Virus record (IMG/VR): IMGVR_UViG_3300041411_000218
Location: 1-31,584 of that record
DNA: 31,584 nt
Strand: one strand, 5' to 3'
DNA from: a virus
The notes under the pieces are model-generated. The model was not told where the DNA came from. It made no database searches and saw only the letters and a list, made by a program, of their open reading frames with translations. The position numbers and the translations under genes are program-made. Below, in pieces: positions 1 to 6,350 of this stretch; position 1 is the stretch's first letter; each line of letters begins with the position of its first letter.

Positions 1-23
1 TTAACGCTGGTCGGCACCTATGA
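1..23 (+). CDS. 3' end of an upstream gene (partial)
   Basis: Frame 3 reads N-A-G-R-H-L and then a stop at 21-23. That stop sits in an ATGA overlap with the start of the next gene, the same junction used repeatedly in this window. Only six residues are visible, so nothing can be said about function. The call rests on the overlap pattern alone. Confidence 0.4.
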
Positions 24-469
24 TGAAGCGAAGTGACAACGTAAGTCCGATTTTTTCACTGGCTGACACAATCTCACACACCACCAAAAATACAGAAACG
101 TTCGAAGACTTTGGCAGCGCGCATGACGGCCACCATATCGGCCTGTTCTTTCGTAAGCTGGCTGATACGCCAATGAGCATTGACTATCAGAATCCTTTTG
201 TCTTGAACCGTTTCTGTAAGATGTACAATTTTGTCAACGGCAGAGGGTCGGTTTACGGCCATCTGTTTGTTGTCAGCGATCCGTCGAAGGTTTCGCTAAC
301 AGACCATCGACTGATCATTACATGCAACAAAAAAGAAATGTTGGATTATGCGAAAGTTCCGCTGACATCCGACCGACTGAAACTTCTGATTCTAAAGACA
401 AGCACGGGCAGCATTCTCGCAATCAGCGGGCACGCCGCCAGTAAATATCTTGTCACGGAGCCGACATGA
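20..469 (+). CDS. Unknown phage protein, 149 aa
   Basis: I do not recognise this protein. It is 149 residues, soluble-looking, with no transmembrane segment and no clear motif. There is one HHIGLFF stretch near residues 38-44 and a Val/Leu-rich middle. The start is the first of two adjacent ATG codons. It overlaps the stop of the upstream gene by ATGA, and its own stop overlaps the next start by ATGA, so it is probably translationally coupled to both. Codon use (GAA, CGT, CTG) matches the neighbouring genes, which supports it being real. It belongs to a run of short genes upstream of the helicase. Function is open. Confidence 0.7.
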   Translation: MMKRSDNVSPIFSLADTISHTTKNTETFEDFGSAHDGHHIGLFFRKLADTPMSIDYQNPFVLNRFCKMYNFVNGRGSVYGHLFVVSDPSKVSLTDHRLIITCNKKEMLDYAKVPLTSDRLKLLILKTSTGSILAISGHAASKYLVTEPT

Positions 470-783
470 AAACTTTTACTGTGCGTTCGAACATGATGAT
501 GCTGCACGCTACTTTGAGTGGGCTGATGCTCATTCACGATATGCAACCGGCAGAATGGATTGAGCTGAATGACAAAGACGTTCTGGCCTACGGTGACGCG
601 GTTGACGACTACCAATTGGAAGTTGAGCCGTGGTACACAAAGCATTGGAAATTGTTTCCCTTCGGAGAATCGAATTTCCGCAACCTGACTTTGATTCAGC
701 AGGAAATGGTTGAACAAGTCAGCGGGCAAGTTAATCTCGCTGGTCATTGGTATGGCGAGAATCTGCAAGCACTGCCAGCATGA
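466..783 (+). CDS. Unknown small protein, 105 aa
   Basis: This is a 105-residue protein of unknown function. It has a Met/Leu/His-rich N-terminal third (MMMLHATLSGLMLIHDM, about residues 10-26) that looks amphipathic rather than membrane-spanning. An acidic, Trp-containing middle follows (AEWIELNDKDVLAYGDAVDD, about residues 30-49). Start and stop both lie in ATGA overlaps with neighbours, so it is part of a tightly coupled operon. No catalytic motif is visible. Confidence 0.65.
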   Translation: MKTFTVRSNMMMLHATLSGLMLIHDMQPAEWIELNDKDVLAYGDAVDDYQLEVEPWYTKHWKLFPFGESNFRNLTLIQQEMVEQVSGQVNLAGHWYGENLQALPA

Positions 784-1322
784 CAAAAGACGAACTCGCG
801 GCTATCAAGCGAATCATCCGTAAAGACAAAAAGTTTCAGCGGATGAAAGAGTTGTACGACACCAACCCGGCATACGCGATCAACTTCGAAGGTTTCCACG
901 AAGAAATTTCGATGCTTCACGTCACGCGTAATACGCGTAGCCTGCGCCGGAAGAAAAGCAATCAGTTTGTCGAGAACGTGATTGATGCAATGCTGCAAGA
1001 CGCGGCCAGCCGTTCCCGTATCGTTGAAATCCTTGGGCAGTGCGTGAAGATCGGCACGTCCATGGAAAAAACCGTGTCAAACGTTCGTGATTATTTGCTC
1101 TCGGAATACACTGTTGTTCTGCGCAAGTTGGGCACACAGACCGAACGTAAATACTTTGTCGAAAGTGTAATGCGGACGTTTTACGAATACCTCAACAAAA
1201 TAGAAACTCTTGAGAAACATGCACGCCTTGTGGTGGATGACATCGACAAAGCTGGCTATGTTTATAAAAACCTCATTGAGTCCATAAAAATCCTAACACG
1301 ACCTGAGCAGACACACCTATGA
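780..1322 (+). CDS. Unknown helical, basic protein, 180 aa
   Basis: The start is placed at the ATG at 780, which overlaps the previous stop by ATGA. A longer reading from a GTG at 747 would run 33 bp into the preceding gene and is less likely. The product (180 aa) is strongly helical and Lys/Arg-rich in its first half (KRIIRKDKKFQRMKELY; RNTRSLRRKKSNQF). A long helical region follows (about residues 80-170) without transmembrane character. Its position shortly before a UvsW-like helicase makes a DNA-binding or recombination-accessory role possible, but I see no similarity to T4 UvsY that I would trust. Confidence 0.65.
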   Translation: MTKDELAAIKRIIRKDKKFQRMKELYDTNPAYAINFEGFHEEISMLHVTRNTRSLRRKKSNQFVENVIDAMLQDAASRSRIVEILGQCVKIGTSMEKTVSNVRDYLLSEYTVVLRKLGTQTERKYFVESVMRTFYEYLNKIETLEKHARLVVDDIDKAGYVYKNLIESIKILTRPEQTHL

Positions 1323-1609
1323 AAACCGTATTTGTTTACGCAAACAAATTGGCTCTCGCTGCATTCAATGATCCGCAGGAGGAATTGCTTAAAGCCTTCG
1401 AAGGCACAGCACTTCCCCACATTGCGGAACACGTCGTTATTTTCCCACTGGAAAGCAAAGACGAAGACCTTGCGGAGTTTCACCAACAGGTGGCCGACTA
1501 CGCAAAGGAACATGGCGAAGCAGACGTGTTTTTCTACATCGTGGATGGGGCAGAATTGCGCATCGTTCAGGAATTGTTGACGCTCTCTTCTGAAATCATT
1601 TTCCATTGA
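1319..1609 (+). CDS. Unknown acidic small protein, 96 aa
   Basis: This 96-residue protein has a beta-alpha-beta look: KTVFVYANKLALAAF, then a helix, then EHVVIFPLESKD, a helix, and ADVFFYIVDGAELRIVQELL. Such alternation fits a small Rossmann-like or ferredoxin-like fold, but no binding motif is visible. The start overlaps the previous stop by ATGA. An out-of-frame 82-codon ORF within it (1332-1580) lacks a ribosome site and is a shadow. Function unknown. Confidence 0.65.
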   Translation: MKTVFVYANKLALAAFNDPQEELLKAFEGTALPHIAEHVVIFPLESKDEDLAEFHQQVADYAKEHGEADVFFYIVDGAELRIVQELLTLSSEIIFH

Positions 1610-1619
1610 TTGCATCTTG

Positions 1620-1643
1620 TGTGGGTTCATTCGTGCGCCCACA
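1620..1643 (+). other. Intergenic hairpin without T-tract
   Basis: In the 52-bp gap, TGTGGG (1620-1625) can pair with CCCACA (1638-1643) across a 12-base loop. No run of T follows, so this is not a standard intrinsic terminator. An RNA-processing or stability hairpin is possible. It lies just upstream of the ribosome site of the next gene (AAAGGTG, about 1651-1657). Confidence 0.35.
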
Positions 1644-1661
1644 TAACTGTAAAGGTGATGT

Positions 1662-2102
1662 ATGACTAGCCAAGCATTTGAAATGCCGAAAGAGCTGCAC
1701 GGGAAGTTCAACGACGCAATCCTGTCCTATTGGGATCGTCCATTGCTGCCAATGTTTTTGATTCGCGGCGAGGTTAAAAGCACGCTGGTTATTCAAACGG
1801 TGAACGGTCTGCGAAATGCAGAATCCAAGTTCATCGACGACCCGGCTATGCACGAAATTCTGTACAAAGGCGGCAGTCTGGTTTTGTACACGTTCACCAC
1901 GATTGAAGAAGCATGCGCCGCTATTCAGGCACACGCTGCAACAAAGTCACGGTTCCCGTTCATTTCGGTGCGCGACCTCAACCTGAGCGACACAACACCT
2001 CTTTTGAAATTCTTGGAAGAAAACAACATCGAGTTGCGCATGATGTTTGATCGTCCCGAGTGTTATGCAGAAGAGGTTCGGCACCTCTTACCCGAGCTTT
2101 GA
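1662..2102 (+). CDS. Unknown protein, 146 aa
   Basis: This is a 146-residue protein of unknown function with mixed alpha/beta character. It has a Leu/Ile-rich core (LLPMFLIRGEVKSTLVIQTV, about residues 27-46) and a C-terminal helix ending in HLLPEL. The start follows AAAGGTGATGT, a usable Shine-Dalgarno site, so translation here is independent of upstream coupling. It ends directly before the helicase start at 2103 with no gap, so the two are probably co-translated. No domain recognised. Confidence 0.7.
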   Translation: MTSQAFEMPKELHGKFNDAILSYWDRPLLPMFLIRGEVKSTLVIQTVNGLRNAESKFIDDPAMHEILYKGGSLVLYTFTTIEEACAAIQAHAATKSRFPFISVRDLNLSDTTPLLKFLEENNIELRMMFDRPECYAEEVRHLLPEL

Positions 2103-3770
2103 ATGGATAAAATAATCATATCGGATAAGCTGTATGTCCCAACACACGCCATCCCTGAGAAGCGTGTGCAGAAGCATTATTTCAAGTCTTTCTTTTCCGA
2201 TTATGGTTGTCGCCAGTGCGATTTTCGTCCTGAGCGTCCAGTTAAAGAATGTACAGGTTGTGAGAACTTCGGCGGGCATTACAAGCTGGCGAACACCCGC
2301 ATTATTGGCAACGTGGAATACTACGGTTTGCCTTTGGGTGATCGCGAAAATATCGAAGATAAAATGCGCATTGATTTCGACGATTACAAGATCGTTGATA
2401 AGCGGTGCCGCGAAGAGTTCGACTACAAAATCAAAGTGAGCCTCGGCGAAGGTCGCGACTGGTTCCCGTACCAGTTGAAAACCATTGATCGAATGAAGAA
2501 AGCGAAGTACGGCCTGTTTGTTTTGCCGCCGCGTTCTGGTAAATCTTTGACAGCGATTAAACTGGCTGTAGAGCTGGGTTACAAAGTCCTGCTGATCGCT
2601 GACCAATACGACTTCTTGAATCAGTTCATCGGTGACATTGAGGAAAGCACCAACCTCAAAGCGTTGCAGGAAAAGACTGGTAAAAAGTTGTACGGTTTCA
2701 TCAAGTCCAAAAAGGATTTGAAAGATATCCAAATCGGAATCATCACGTATCAATCGTTGATTACCGACAGCGGGCGCAAACTGCTGCGTGCCTGCAACAA
2801 AACGTTTGGCACCGTGCTATGCGACGAAGTGCAATCGACAGGCGCACCGGAATTTTCATGGGTTATGAACAACATGAAAATGCGTTACCGTTTCGGCTGT
2901 ACTGGTACTGAAGAACGCAAAGACGGTAAGCACATAATCACGTTCCTTGTGATTGGTGGTGTGAAATCGAAAATCAAACGTGCGCAGATGACGGCGAAGA
3001 TGCTCGCCATCGACACGGGGTTGAAATCGAAAGGGAAATTCCAAGGCAAGGCCGGGTTTGTTCACCTCGGCAAAGCACTTGCGAAAAACGAGAAACGAAA
3101 CGCGTTGATTCTTGAGTGGGTTTTGAAGGATTTGGAAGCCGGTCACAGTATCGTTATTCCGCTACACTTCAAAGATCATATCGAGGAAATGGTTCGCCGT
3201 ATCAACGCAGCCGTGGGCTACGAAGTTGCAGCCGCATTCGTTGGTGGCGGTACATCGCCGAAGAAAAACAAAGAACGTCGCGACTGGATTAAAGCGCAAG
3301 CATCGGCACGGAAAATTCGTGTTGTTGTGGGCATTCGTAAACTGCTGCAACGCGGTATCAACATTAAACCGTGGAGCTGCCTGTACTACGTCATGCCAAT
3401 GAATAACGAACCGAACTGGAAACAGGAAAGCTCGCGTATTCTCACGCCAGACCCGGATAAACGACAGCCGATTATTCGGTTCTTTGTGGATAGTGGTGCG
3501 CAAGCGTCTTTGAAGTATTGCGCGAACACGTGGGAACAGGCGATTAAGTTCAACCACCAACCTACACCAACCGCACTCGACCGTATGCGCGTGATGCTGA
3601 AAAATGTAAAGCGCAACATAAGCGAAGAAGCGGCAGACTGTGAAGTCGAAGTGAGTACAGCAGGCGTGCGGCCATCGGGCGGAATGTTCGGTAATATCGC
3701 TGCGCAAATTGCCAGTAAGCGCCAAGACAACAAAGCGGACTATTGGAAAAAGAAGAAAGGTAAAAAATGA
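2103..3770 (+). CDS. Superfamily 2 DNA/RNA helicase, UvsW-like, with N-terminal Cys4 motif
   Basis: This is a 555-residue ATP-dependent nucleic-acid helicase/translocase, probably acting in phage recombination, fork remodelling or the early-to-late replication switch as T4 UvsW does (family knowledge). Seen in the sequence: an N-terminal Cys4 pattern (C36xxC39 and C50xxC53) that could bind zinc, and a Q-motif-like FPYQLKTIDRM before Walker A (PPRSGKS, about 142-148). Also seen are a DEVQ box (241-244), motif III TGTE (267-270), and in the second RecA domain a motif V-like region (KLLQRGINI) and motif VI-like QESSRIL. The C-terminus is very basic (YWKKKKGKK). The Cys4 insertion is not part of the T4 UvsW core as I know it. 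It is preceded by a 146-aa unknown and overlaps the next gene by ATGA. Confidence 0.88.
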   Translation: MDKIIISDKLYVPTHAIPEKRVQKHYFKSFFSDYGCRQCDFRPERPVKECTGCENFGGHYKLANTRIIGNVEYYGLPLGDRENIEDKMRIDFDDYKIVDKRCREEFDYKIKVSLGEGRDWFPYQLKTIDRMKKAKYGLFVLPPRSGKSLTAIKLAVELGYKVLLIADQYDFLNQFIGDIEESTNLKALQEKTGKKLYGFIKSKKDLKDIQIGIITYQSLITDSGRKLLRACNKTFGTVLCDEVQSTGAPEFSWVMNNMKMRYRFGCTGTEERKDGKHIITFLVIGGVKSKIKRAQMTAKMLAIDTGLKSKGKFQGKAGFVHLGKALAKNEKRNALILEWVLKDLEAGHSIVIPLHFKDHIEEMVRRINAAVGYEVAAAFVGGGTSPKKNKERRDWIKAQASARKIRVVVGIRKLLQRGINIKPWSCLYYVMPMNNEPNWKQESSRILTPDPDKRQPIIRFFVDSGAQASLKYCANTWEQAIKFNHQPTPTALDRMRVMLKNVKRNISEEAADCEVEVSTAGVRPSGGMFGNIAAQIASKRQDNKADYWKKKKGKK

Positions 3771-3994
3771 GTGTAATCATCCTGCGTGCCCGTGCCGAAC
3801 AAACAGCCGAACAGCGTAAAGAATGTGAAGTGTTTACACGGAACTACGAATCGCATACAGCGCACACGCAGGAAGAGGTTCACCGATACCTTGAATGCAA
3901 CCCGTTGAAAGATGTCACCTACGTTGCGTGGGTTTCGGTGGTTCTTTTTGGGTTGCTGTTTCTTCTTTATTGGGTATGGAGAAATAAGAAATGA
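3767..3994 (+). CDS. Small single-pass membrane protein, 75 aa
   Basis: The protein has 75 residues: an N-terminal charged half, then one strongly hydrophobic segment (VAWVSVVLFGLLFLLYWVW, about residues 53-71), ending in RNKK. The lysine/arginine-rich tail after the segment predicts an N-out/C-in topology by the positive-inside rule, or a tail anchor. Phage microproteins of this form often act on the host envelope (lysis helper, superinfection exclusion), but nothing specific is visible. It is coupled at both ends by ATGA overlaps (helicase upstream, EF-Tu-motif microprotein downstream). Confidence 0.7.
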   Translation: MSVIILRARAEQTAEQRKECEVFTRNYESHTAHTQEEVHRYLECNPLKDVTYVAWVSVVLFGLLFLLYWVWRNKK

Positions 3995-4182
3995 ATTTCG
4001 AAGCAGATACACCGGTACACCTCGGCAACATTGCAGAAGCGGAAGCCGCATTTCAAGCGAAACTCAAAGCAATGTTGAATCCAGATGTCGGCACCATTGG
4101 CCACGTTGACCATGGCAAGCCGAAGACATACCAACCGAAACTGAACCGCGCACAACGTCGCGCTCAAAAACATAAAAAATAG
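3991..4182 (+). CDS. Microprotein carrying the EF-Tu-like GTIGHVDHGK signature
   Basis: The protein has 63 residues. At about residues 35-44 it reads GTIGHVDHGK, which matches the N-terminal G1/P-loop signature of translation factor EF-Tu. In EF-Tu this is followed by T-T, which bind phosphate and magnesium; here P-K-T follows, so GTP hydrolysis is not expected. The rest of a GTPase (G2-G5) is absent. The tail is very basic (LNRAQRRAQKHKK), a pattern I associate with small phage proteins that bind nucleic acid. It starts in an ATGA overlap with the membrane microprotein. It should not be annotated as EF-Tu. A mimic of the EF-Tu switch region, an RNA-binding peptide or chance are all possible. 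Confidence 0.7.
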   Translation: MNFEADTPVHLGNIAEAEAAFQAKLKAMLNPDVGTIGHVDHGKPKTYQPKLNRAQRRAQKHKK

Positions 4183-4191
4183 GAAAAACCT

Positions 4192-4431
4192 ATGTGGGAA
4201 ATCTTTCGCAAATTGCTGGGCATTCGTACACCAGAAGAATCGTTTCGTGCTGGTGTTGAATACGTGAGTGCCGAAGTAGAAAAACACGGTGCTACCAACA
4301 CCGAAGAAATGAATCGTTTGTGGGCCGAATGCGACGGTGCGATTGATAATTCCCCGTTCGACAAAGGTATGGCGCGTGAACTGATTCGCCTGAATATTCC
4401 TGATCCTCAAGATCCACGGTGGTGCCACTAA
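4192..4431 (+). CDS. Unknown small acidic protein, 79 aa
   Basis: This is a 79-residue protein of unknown function with an amphipathic N-terminus (MWEIFRKLLGIRTPEESF) that could associate with a membrane surface or a partner. The rest is acidic and helical. A ribosome site AGGAAAAACCT precedes the ATG. Its stop overlaps the next start as TAATG at 4429-4433. No motif recognised. Confidence 0.65.
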   Translation: MWEIFRKLLGIRTPEESFRAGVEYVSAEVEKHGATNTEEMNRLWAECDGAIDNSPFDKGMARELIRLNIPDPQDPRWCH

Positions 4432-4946
4432 TGGGCAACGTATATTGCGCACTGAATCACGACACGAAAACCGCGTACCACATCGGAAAATCTTTCACGG
4501 TCATTGAAATGCTTGGATCGTGGGAATCGGTGCCGTTTTATCCATACAGCTATTTCAGTTTCAAAACGCTTGTACTGTTCGACATGGTAAAGTATCTCGC
4601 CGAAGCGGAACCGCACTGGCGTATCGACCATATCGAAAAACTTTGCAAAGAATTGATTGCTTTCGATCCGCAATCGCTTTACGAAGAATGCGACGATGCT
4701 GTGTTGGAATACTACCGCGACTACAAATACATCGGCAGTATTTATGCGCAGCATTTCGATTATGACGATGGAATAGGTAAACCACTGCATGACCGTGAAG
4801 ACGGCCACGTGTGTGACGGCGACCTTCGGCCACAAGACGCGCCACATTTGGTGCTGATTGAAAACATGAAATACCACATCGAAGAAAACGCCAAAAAGAT
4901 CGACGCACAGGCCGAGCAAATCGCTAACCTTCTGCAAGGTGAATAA
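4431..4946 (+). CDS. Unknown acidic protein, 171 aa
   Basis: The start is set at the ATG in the TAATG overlap at 4431; an upstream GTG at 4419 is in frame but adds only four residues inside the preceding gene. The 171-residue product is rich in Tyr, Asp, Glu and His (ALNHDTKTAYHIGKSF near the N-terminus; RDYKYIGSIYAQHFDYDDG in the middle). It ends in a short coiled-coil-like helix (ENAKKIDAQAEQIANLL). Several His/Asp residues (HDREDGHVCDGD) could bind metal, but no known hydrolase motif is complete. Function unknown. Confidence 0.65.
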   Translation: MGNVYCALNHDTKTAYHIGKSFTVIEMLGSWESVPFYPYSYFSFKTLVLFDMVKYLAEAEPHWRIDHIEKLCKELIAFDPQSLYEECDDAVLEYYRDYKYIGSIYAQHFDYDDGIGKPLHDREDGHVCDGDLRPQDAPHLVLIENMKYHIEENAKKIDAQAEQIANLLQGE

Positions 4947-4949
4947 ACC

Positions 4950-5162
4950 ATGAGCATAACGAAACAAGATCGTGCGCGTGCAAAAGCTGTGATGAAACAG
5001 TTTGAAATCGACGAAGCGGCCCGTATGCAAATGCAGAAAGATTGCACACTGCAACCGAAGCTGTCCGAGTATCTGAATAGCCCTGAAGGTAAAGCAGACC
5101 TCAAGGCATTCGTTGCTGACAAGCTGTCTACCCTGAGCAAATTGTTTGGGGTGAAATTGTGA
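4950..5162 (+). CDS. Unknown small helical protein, 70 aa
   Basis: A 70-residue, Lys/Ala/Glu-rich, predicted all-helical protein starts three bases after the previous stop. Its stop overlaps a GTG start of the next gene at 5159-5162. There is a single Cys and no motif. Codon use matches its neighbours. Confidence 0.6.
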   Translation: MSITKQDRARAKAVMKQFEIDEAARMQMQKDCTLQPKLSEYLNSPEGKADLKAFVADKLSTLSKLFGVKL

Positions 5163-5356
5163 GCCTCGATCCTGAAAGTGTGCAGTATATGAAAGACGCC
5201 AGCACCAAAGCGTTGGAAGAACTTCGCGAAAAAGAACCGTTCTTTCCGCGTTTCAATGATCGCCGGTTCTACGCAAAAAGTACATTGCCTGACGGCACTG
5301 AATTGCACATCATTGCGCGCCCAAGCGCTGTCAAGAAAGGTACACGGGTATTATGA
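5159..5356 (+). CDS. Unknown small protein with GTG start, 65 aa
   Basis: A 65-residue protein that begins with GTG overlapping the preceding TGA (GTGA), so translation is coupled. The N-terminal part is helical and acidic; the C-terminal part is beta-like (RRFYAKSTLPDGTELHIIAR). Its stop overlaps the next ATG (ATGA at 5353-5356). A shifted ORF at 5256-5447 has no ribosome site and is rejected as a shadow. Function unknown. Confidence 0.6.
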   Translation: MSLDPESVQYMKDASTKALEELREKEPFFPRFNDRRFYAKSTLPDGTELHIIARPSAVKKGTRVL

Positions 5357-5475
5357 TGGAATACGACGAAAATCACGAAGACGCAATGTGCGAACACGGC
5401 AACTACTTCAACCAAGTAGAATGCGAAGAGTGCATGAGCGCAAATGAAATTCCTGATTCCGGGGAAGAAGAATGA
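5353..5475 (+). CDS. Cys/His-containing acidic microprotein, 40 aa
   Basis: This very short gene is supported by ATGA overlaps at both ends: its ATG at 5353 overlaps the previous stop and its stop at 5473-5475 overlaps the next ATG. The 40-residue product begins M-M-E-Y and contains C-E-H followed about ten residues later by C-E-E-C, a possible single zinc knuckle (CxHx11CxxC spacing by eye). It is highly acidic, ending in G-E-E-E. A role as a small regulator or host-protein binder is speculation. Confidence 0.55.
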   Translation: MMEYDENHEDAMCEHGNYFNQVECEECMSANEIPDSGEEE

Positions 5476-5654
5476 AACGTCGAATCAGCCACCGTCGTGT
5501 GAAAATCATCATGGCTGCACAGCTACACTCATTGGAAAAACAATTCCAGTTTGAGCCGGACGATTATCACACCAGAAAAGTAAAGCGTATCTATATGCAG
5601 TGCGCGCAGATACATCTGAACGAACGTATATTCCCGGTACACGCGAAACTGTAA
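5472..5654 (+). CDS. Unknown small basic protein, 60 aa
   Basis: A 60-residue, basic protein (KRRISHRRVKIIMAAQ at the N-terminus; HTRKVKRIYMQ in the middle), consistent with nucleic-acid binding but without a recognised fold. It is coupled to the 40-aa gene by an ATGA overlap. It is the last gene before a 30-bp gap with a promoter-like TATAG element. Confidence 0.6.
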   Translation: MKRRISHRRVKIIMAAQLHSLEKQFQFEPDDYHTRKVKRIYMQCAQIHLNERIFPVHAKL

Positions 5655-5674
5655 ATACGTTGTATAGCACTAAC
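5653..5674 (+). promoter_or_regulatory. Candidate promoter motif (TAAATACGTTGTATAGCAC)
   Basis: The gap before the 5685 gene reads TAAATA, then GTTG, then TATAGCACT. This resembles AT-rich motifs in the gaps at 7301 and 21428 (shared TATAG with an upstream TAA-T/A-TA block). The ribosome site CTGAGG follows. It rests only on resemblance between gaps in this window. Confidence 0.3.
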
Positions 5675-5684
5675 TGAGGTTCGT

Positions 5685-6350
5685 ATGAGCAGTCGTCCAC
5701 CAGCACCACACCTGAATTTCCGCATTGATTCAGACAGGGTGAAAACTCTAAAAATGCAGGGCGTTGATGGTTCCGCGTTTCAGGTAATGCGTAGCCCGTT
5801 TTTACTCGACGATACTCTGACATCCATTACGCCGCATGTACCCGCATGGCTTCCTGAAGACTACGATTTGCCGCGCTTGAGTGTTCGCCGACAGATTGAA
5901 GCTTGCCAGCGGATGTTGACCAATCCTTTGCACGGTAGCCCGATTATTGGTATCGGTTCCATGGCTACAGATGATCGCGCAAAGTTTCTGGCGTTGTCGT
6001 TTATGGCAGCGGCGATTGATCAACAGAAATCCACCAAATCACACCGGGGAAAACTTCTGCCTTTGTGGCATCGGGTGTTAGGTGGTTATCAAGACAATTT
6101 GCGTGACCTGAAAGAACGAAAGAATATTTCCATGTTGGTAATCACCAATGTGGCGCCAGATAGTACACCGCAAAAGATTGAAAAGGTGCGCGACCTTCTG
6201 GAAATCTACGATCATATTCCGCGAATCGTCGTAATGAATGGCGCCGATCCTGTGTCGTTCTTCGTTGAGAAAATCCGAATGACAATGCAGTTTGCGATCT
6301 TTCTGAATAGCAAGCGCAGTTCGAAACAAGACCTATTGAGCATGATCTAA
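5685..6350 (+). CDS. DnaC/IstB-like ATPase-fold protein with degenerate nucleotide site
   Basis: A 221-residue protein whose overall pattern resembles the AAA+ helicase loaders (DnaC, IstB). There is an N-terminal extension, then a glycine-rich turn where Walker A would be (IIGIGSMATDDRAKFLA, about residues 86-102). A hydrophobic strand SMLVITN (about 149-155) stands where Walker B would be. Then come STPQKIEKVRDLLEIY and a strand ending in a sensor-1-like Asn (RIVVMNGADP, about 185-194). The canonical GxxxxGKT and D-D/E residues are missing, so ATP hydrolysis is doubtful. It lies directly before a J-domain protein (TAATG overlap), a pairing that suggests replisome assembly or disassembly. 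The fold call is inference from motif order only. Confidence 0.4.
   Translation: MSSRPPAPHLNFRIDSDRVKTLKMQGVDGSAFQVMRSPFLLDDTLTSITPHVPAWLPEDYDLPRLSVRRQIEACQRMLTNPLHGSPIIGIGSMATDDRAKFLALSFMAAAIDQQKSTKSHRGKLLPLWHRVLGGYQDNLRDLKERKNISMLVITNVAPDSTPQKIEKVRDLLEIYDHIPRIVVMNGADPVSFFVEKIRMTMQFAIFLNSKRSSKQDLLSMI

Noticed and set aside
747-779. GTG start extending the 180-aa gene
   Set aside because: It would overlap the previous gene by 37 bp, while the ATG at 780 gives the ATGA junction usual here.
3991-4182. Annotation as elongation factor Tu
   Set aside because: Only the G1 signature is present; the catalytic T-T and all other GTPase motifs are missing.
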